Shown here in pieces: positions 60,454-64,000 of a stretch of DNA of 64,000 bases. The first letter of the stretch is position 1; every line of letters begins with the position of its first letter. Under the pieces are notes generated by a model. The model searched no databases, was not told where the DNA came from, and saw nothing but the letters and a program-made list of their open reading frames with translations. The stretch is from an uncultured Pseudophaeobacter sp. (GTDB lineage: Bacteria; Pseudomonadota; Alphaproteobacteria; Rhodobacterales; Rhodobacteraceae). The stretch covers positions 186,001 through 250,000 of the forward strand of contig CAJQNB010000017.1 of the NCBI GenBank assembly GCA_905479575.1, given 5' to 3'. The position numbers and the translations under genes are program-made.

Positions 60454-60999
60454 ATGCGGTTTTCGCTTTCACAGATTTCGCCCCAGGTTTGGAAAAACGG
60501 TGGTGGCTCTACGCGGGAACTGGCCCGCGAAGACACCGCCAAGGGGCACATGATCTGGCGCGCCAGCCTGGCGCGGATCGACCGGGACGGGGCGTTTTCT
60601 AATTTCCCCGGCCTGTCGCGTATTCATTGCATCGTTTCAGGCGCTGGGTTGCAGCTGTCCAACGCCGATGTGCAGCTAGTGGCGGACCCCCTAAAGCCGT
60701 TGCATTTTGATGGCGGGCTGGATCTCACCGCGCGGCTGAGGCAGGGCGCCTGCGAGGCCTTTAACCTGATCTATGACCCAGACCGCATGAGCGCCGAGAT
60801 GAAAATCTGCGACGCGGGCCGACACCACTTTGACGATGGAACCCAACTGATTTTTGTTCTGGAGGGTTCCCTGCGGCTGGAGACTTCTGCAGGTGTTGAG
60901 CAGCTCAGCAGCGGCGAGGGATGGCAGGGTGTCGCTGGTGGTTTCGTGGATATTGCGCAGGATGGTAGGGCGGTGCTGCTGCGCTTGGGACACCTTTAG
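60454..60999 (+). CDS. HutD/Ves family cupin-like protein
   Basis: A 181-residue bicupin protein. The HutD signature SPQVWKNGGGSTRELARED is near residue 10, followed by WRASLARIDRDGAFSNFPGL and a C-terminal ECSTP-like barrel. HutD is linked to histidine-utilisation operons and is thought to bind formylglutamate or to be regulatory; no hut gene is near, so the role is open. GGAG precedes the ATG. A divergent spacer of 118 bases separates it from the small acidic protein gene. Confidence 0.86.
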   Translation: MRFSLSQISPQVWKNGGGSTRELAREDTAKGHMIWRASLARIDRDGAFSNFPGLSRIHCIVSGAGLQLSNADVQLVADPLKPLHFDGGLDLTARLRQGACEAFNLIYDPDRMSAEMKICDAGRHHFDDGTQLIFVLEGSLRLETSAGVEQLSSGEGWQGVAGGFVDIAQDGRAVLLRLGHL

Positions 61000-61045
61000 A
61001 CAGGTCAGTAGGTAGTCACAAATGTCCGACTAAAATAGCCGCTCA

Positions 61046-61084
61046 AAACAAAATGCGCGCCCCCTTGGGATCAAGGAGACGCGC
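61046..61084 (-). terminator. Terminator of dapD
   Basis: Read leftward, GCGCGTCTCCTT and AAGGGGGCGCGC form a 12-bp stem with two G-U pairs and a 6-base loop, followed by ATTTTGTTTT. It lies just past the dapD stop. Confidence 0.88.
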
Positions 61085-61109
61085 AGCATGGAACCTCAGC
61101 GCGGCGGGA

Positions 61110-61937
61110 TCAGTCGCGCAGCAATTCGTTGATACCGGTTTTTGAACGGGTCTGTGCATCGACGCGTTTGACGATCACCGCACAATACAGGCTGACGTTG
61201 TTCTTTGATGGCATCGAGCCAGAGACAACCACCGAATAGGGCGGCACTTCGCCATACATCACTTCGCCGGTCTCGCGGTCGACGATCTTGGTCGACTTGC
61301 CGATATAGACGCCCATGCCCAGGACCGAGCCTTCGCGCACGATGCAGCCTTCGACCACCTCGGAACGGGCACCGATAAAGCAGTTGTCCTCGATGATGGT
61401 GGGGCCGGCCTGCATGGGTTCCAGCACGCCGCCAATGCCAACGCCACCCGACAGGTGTACGTTTTTACCGATCTGGGCGCAGGAGCCAACGGTGGCCCAG
61501 GTGTCAACCATGGTGCCTTCGTCCACATAGGCGCCGAGGTTCACAAACGAGGGCATCAGTACCACGCCGGGGGCGACATAGGCGCTTTTGCGCACGATGC
61601 AGTTGGGAACGGCGCGGAAACCGGCCTCTTTCCACTCGGCATCGCCCCAGCCCATGAATTTGCTGTCGACCTTGTCCCACCAGCTGGACCCCTGCGGACC
61701 CCCGGACTGCATTTCCATATCCTTGATACGGAAGCCCAGCAGTACGGCCTTTTTGGCCCACTGGTTGACGTGCCAGTCGCCGCTGTCCAGTTTTTCGGCA
61801 ACCCGCAGCGACCCGGAGTCCAGCGCCTGCAATGTGGCCTCGATGGCTTCGCGCTGTTCACCTGTGGTGGCGGGGGTGATGCTGTCACGGGCCTCCCAGG
61901 CGGCTTCGATCGCGGTTTCCAGCTGAGCGTTGGACAT
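61110..61937 (-). CDS. dapD: Tetrahydrodipicolinate N-succinyltransferase
   Basis: A 275-residue left-handed beta-helix enzyme that transfers succinyl from succinyl-CoA to tetrahydrodipicolinate, the step before aminotransfer and DapE in lysine/diaminopimelate synthesis. The hexapeptide-repeat region runs from residue about 100 ([20 protein letters not shown], and [20 protein letters not shown]). ATG 61937 has GGAG upstream, giving [17 protein letters not shown]; a Met six codons earlier (61955) is less likely. Monocistronic, with its own terminator. Confidence 0.95.
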   Translation of the reverse strand: MSNAQLETAIEAAWEARDSITPATTGEQREAIEATLQALDSGSLRVAEKLDSGDWHVNQWAKKAVLLGFRIKDMEMQSGGPQGSSWWDKVDSKFMGWGDAEWKEAGFRAVPNCIVRKSAYVAPGVVLMPSFVNLGAYVDEGTMVDTWATVGSCAQIGKNVHLSGGVGIGGVLEPMQAGPTIIEDNCFIGARSEVVEGCIVREGSVLGMGVYIGKSTKIVDRETGEVMYGEVPPYSVVVSGSMPSKNNVSLYCAVIVKRVDAQTRSKTGINELLRD

Positions 61938-62055
61938 TGGGGGGTACTCCGGCATGTGTGTAAAATTAGGATTCGCAGCTTTCTAACGGCAATCTGCGCG
62001 CAGGTCATGCCCGGATTACGGCCAAAATGACGCCCTACCCGGCGTTTTGACCTCT

Positions 62056-62655
62056 TTAGCGTACCCGGCGCAGGTGGCGGCGCAGGATTTCGCAGGCGGC
62101 AGGGGCATCCTGGCGCTGCATCGCCTGCACAATGGCGGCGTGATCCTGATCTATGCGGGGGCGCCACTGGTGCCGCCAATTGGCAAACAGATGCCGCGCC
62201 GAGGCAATGTGCAGATCATCAATCGAGGCCAGCAACCGGGGCATCTGGCAGGGGGTCAGAATGATGCGGTGGAAAGCCCGGTTGCAGCGCTCCCAAGTGG
62301 CCATGTCCTCTGCTTCGTCGCAGGCCAGGCGGGCCGCCTCTGCGGCATCCAGATCCGCCTTGGTGATCCGGGCAAACCCATGGGTGAGCGCCAGGATTTC
62401 CAGAGCAACCCGCATTTCGATCACTTCGCGGATCTCACTGGGGTTCAACGCGCTGACACGGGTGCCACGTCGGGGTTCGGAAATCGCCAGCCCGTGGGCT
62501 TCGAGCCGCAACAGTGCCTCGCGCACCGGCACGTGGCTGGTGTCAAATTCGCGGGCAATATGGTCCTGTCGCAGCTTTTCCCCCGCCTTCAGCGCGCCGG
62601 TAACGATCTGCTCGCTCAGGGCCTGATAGATTGTATCTGCGATTGTTGCGGTCAT
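62056..62655 (-). CDS. GntR-family (FCD) transcriptional regulator
   Basis: A 199-residue FadR-type regulator. The winged helix-turn-helix (residues 5-70; EQIVTGALKAGEKLRQDHIA and FDTSHVPVREALLRLEAHG) is followed by a short helical FCD domain containing NRAFHRIILTPCQMPRLLAS. The frame opens 61 codons further upstream into the neighbouring dehydratase gene; ATG 62655 matches the family start. It is 38 bases downstream of the threonine/serine dehydratase-like gene on the same strand, so it may regulate that gene. Confidence 0.88.
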   Translation of the reverse strand: MTATIADTIYQALSEQIVTGALKAGEKLRQDHIAREFDTSHVPVREALLRLEAHGLAISEPRRGTRVSALNPSEIREVIEMRVALEILALTHGFARITKADLDAAEAARLACDEAEDMATWERCNRAFHRIILTPCQMPRLLASIDDLHIASARHLFANWRHQWRPRIDQDHAAIVQAMQRQDAPAACEILRRHLRRVR

Positions 62656-62693
62656 GACAGGTCGATAGGGCGGCTGCGATGGTGGTGCAAGGC

Positions 62694-63626
62694 TCAGGCC
62701 AGCGGATCCGGGGCAATATTGCCGCCACAGAGCAACACCGCCACTCTTTCGCCCGCGGCGGGCTGATAGGCGCCCGAAATCAGCGCTGCCAGGGCGGTGG
62801 CGCCGGCGGGTTCGACCAGCAGCCGGCGCTCGCGCCACAGGGCGGTCTGGGCCGCGGTGATAGCCGCATCCGTGACGGTGAGCGAGGTCAGGTGCCCGGC
62901 CTGGCGCTGCTGCTGTGCCAGATCAAAACAGATCGAACCGATCCGCCGCGCCCCCAGCGCATTTGCGGCGACGCCGGAAACCTCTACATCCACTGGCGCC
63001 CCAGCCGCCAGGGCCGCATGCAGGGCACAGGAGGTTTCGGGTTCCACCGCGATGATCTTTTTGGCGCCCTGGAACCAGGCCATGGCGCCGGCGATCAATC
63101 CACCGCCGCCAACTGCGATGATTACCGTATCAGCCGCCAGACCCTGGTCCTGCCATTCGGCAAAACAGGTGCCCTGACCTGCGACGGTGCCGGGGGCATC
63201 ATAGGCATGCACCTGTCCGGCGCCGGTGTCCTGCTCATAGGCCTGGGCCTGTTCCAGCGCATTGGCATAGGCGCCAGAGACCACCTGCAGATCAGCACCG
63301 GTGTTGCGGATCAGGGCGATCTTGGCGGGGCCTGCCATTTCCGGCACATAGATCCGCGCCTTGTGGCCCAGCTTATGGGCGGCATAGCCGACGGCGGCAC
63401 CGTGATTGCCCCCGGATGCGGCGACCAGACCGGCGGCTGGCACATCCTGGCTCAGCAATGTGTTAAAGGCACCGCGCGCCTTGAAACTGCCGGTGTGCTG
63501 CATGTGCTCCAGCTTCATCTCGATGGGATAGCCCAGGCCAAACCCCAGCGTCTGCATTACCGGTGTGATCTGAATATGGCCTGCGATGCGGCCAGCGGCG
63601 GCTTTGATTTCGGTGGTCCAGTCCAT
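62694..63626 (-). CDS. Threonine/serine dehydratase-like PLP enzyme
   Basis: A 310-residue fold-type II PLP enzyme. Lys49 in HTGSFKARGA binds PLP; SGGNHG (71-76) is the phosphate/asparagine loop; IIAVGGGGLIAGAMAW is the Gly-rich phosphate loop. There is no regulatory ACT domain, so it is of the catabolic or racemase-like type (IlvA-like catabolic dehydratase, serine racemase or hydroxyaspartate dehydratase are all possible). ATG 63626 is used; an upstream frame of 26 codons has no family sequence. A GntR gene follows on the same strand. Confidence 0.87.
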   Translation of the reverse strand: MDWTTEIKAAAGRIAGHIQITPVMQTLGFGLGYPIEMKLEHMQHTGSFKARGAFNTLLSQDVPAAGLVAASGGNHGAAVGYAAHKLGHKARIYVPEMAGPAKIALIRNTGADLQVVSGAYANALEQAQAYEQDTGAGQVHAYDAPGTVAGQGTCFAEWQDQGLAADTVIIAVGGGGLIAGAMAWFQGAKKIIAVEPETSCALHAALAAGAPVDVEVSGVAANALGARRIGSICFDLAQQQRQAGHLTSLTVTDAAITAAQTALWRERRLLVEPAGATALAALISGAYQPAAGERVAVLLCGGNIAPDPLA

Positions 63627-63798
63627 GTGCAGTCTCCCCTGGCTGTGCGGGCCAGACCTTAGCGATTGTCGAAGGTGATACAAGCCTTTGCAGTGGGCTA
63701 CCAATTCTGTTCAAACTGCGACCAGCGAGGCTGGTGCCTGTCACCCCAGGGAGGCTAAGCTGAACCGCAATAGTTCAAATAGGATTGCCTGATACACC

Positions 63799-64000
63799 AT
63801 GAGTGATGATCGCCATAGCCGCTTCCCGGATGCCCATTCAGACCGAGATCGCGCCGAACATGTAGAACTGACACCGCAGTCCGCCTCGCGGGCCTATAGT
63901 TTGGCCTTTGCGGATGAAGAGTTCCTGTGCCGCGAGGAGCTGCGCCCGGTCCGCCTTCAGTTGGAACTGCTCAAAGCGCAGCTGATGCTGGACGAACAGG
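63799..64000 (+). CDS. LOG-family protein N terminus (partial)
   Basis: The gene is cut by the window end. The 67 visible residues begin MSDDRHSRFPDAHSDRDRAE and continue FADEEFLCREELRPVRLQLE, LLKAQLMLDEQ. This N-terminal extension is what I recall from Rhodobacteraceae TIGR00730/LOG-family (lysine decarboxylase-like, cytokinin-activating phosphoribohydrolase fold) proteins; the catalytic PGGxGT motif would lie beyond the window. No terminator or ribosome site was analysed in depth. Identification relies on recalled family sequence, not on a visible catalytic motif. Confidence 0.62.
   Translation, partial: MSDDRHSRFPDAHSDRDRAEHVELTPQSASRAYSLAFADEEFLCREELRPVRLQLELLKAQLMLDEQ

Noticed and set aside
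1..64000. tRNA or rRNA genes, CRISPR arrays, insertion sequences, att sites, prophage
   Set aside because: I looked for cloverleaf ends, regularly spaced repeats, transposase or integrase motifs and terminal repeats, and saw none by eye. A tRNAscan or ISfinder search was not possible here.

Overview
The window reads as chromosomal DNA of an alphaproteobacterium of the Rhodobacteraceae (Roseobacter group). The basis is the flagellar set with FlaF/FlbT and a DUF1217 protein, CtrA-like boxes, Hint_2/choice-of-anchor proteins, several polyamine-type ABC systems, moderately high GC and frequent GTG/TTG starts. I assign no genus. I saw no tRNA, rRNA, CRISPR array, transposase, integrase or prophage gene. 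Both window ends cut a gene (gltD on the left, a LOG-family gene on the right).

Layout. 1-13.5 kb is housekeeping: gltD-(GFA protein)-(alpha/beta hydrolase-like)-gltB for ammonium assimilation, then mtgA, a glutathione S-transferase, queG, a lone hydantoinase/oxoprolinase-A protein, a translationally coupled msrB-msrA pair and an EamA exporter. 13.7-17.4 kb holds an HU gene with a palindrome-rich promoter and the coupled ade-amn pair (AMP to adenine to hypoxanthine). 17.5-19.4 kb is a LysR regulator divergent from a class II aldolase. 19.4-24.8 kb is a GlxA/AraC-type regulator divergent from a four-gene acyl-CoA cluster: acyl-CoA dehydrogenase, a SelW-like CxxC protein, an NDP-forming acyl-CoA synthetase and a CaiD-like enoyl-CoA hydratase.

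24.9-37.3 kb is a partial flagellar cluster. flgB-flgC-fliE-fliQ-flgF-flgG-flgA-flgH-fliL runs leftward with tight coupling, fliI diverges from it, and fliC-flaF-flbT-DUF1217 and flgJ-like-flgN-like run leftward, with fliK-flgD diverging rightward. Both divergent junctions carry one-mismatch CtrA-like boxes. The MS ring, C ring, most of the export gate, hook and filament-junction genes are not here, so the flagellar genes must be split over loci.

37.4-50.7 kb is a polyamine/amine region. A complete PotFABC-type ABC operon ending in a PuuB-like FAD oxidase runs leftward. A GntR regulator and an SpuC-like aminotransferase run rightward, followed by a second complete polyamine-type ABC operon. 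The GntR/potF intergenic region and the aminotransferase leader share an ATTTGATCA-centred motif, a candidate operator.

50.8-64 kb contains a DUF1801 protein, RNase R, a coupled dapE-GNAT-DUF2064 operon, two Hint-domain proteins (one with an intact and one with an eroded active site), a GluR0-like ligand-gated channel homologue with a non-potassium filter, a small acidic protein of unknown function, HutD, dapD, a GntR regulator, a threonine/serine dehydratase and the start of a LOG-family gene. The least conventional items are the GluR0-like channel and the Hint pair next to it, the twin polyamine transporters with a shared motif, and the SelW-containing acyl-CoA cluster. No completely novel multigene system is obvious from sequence alone.
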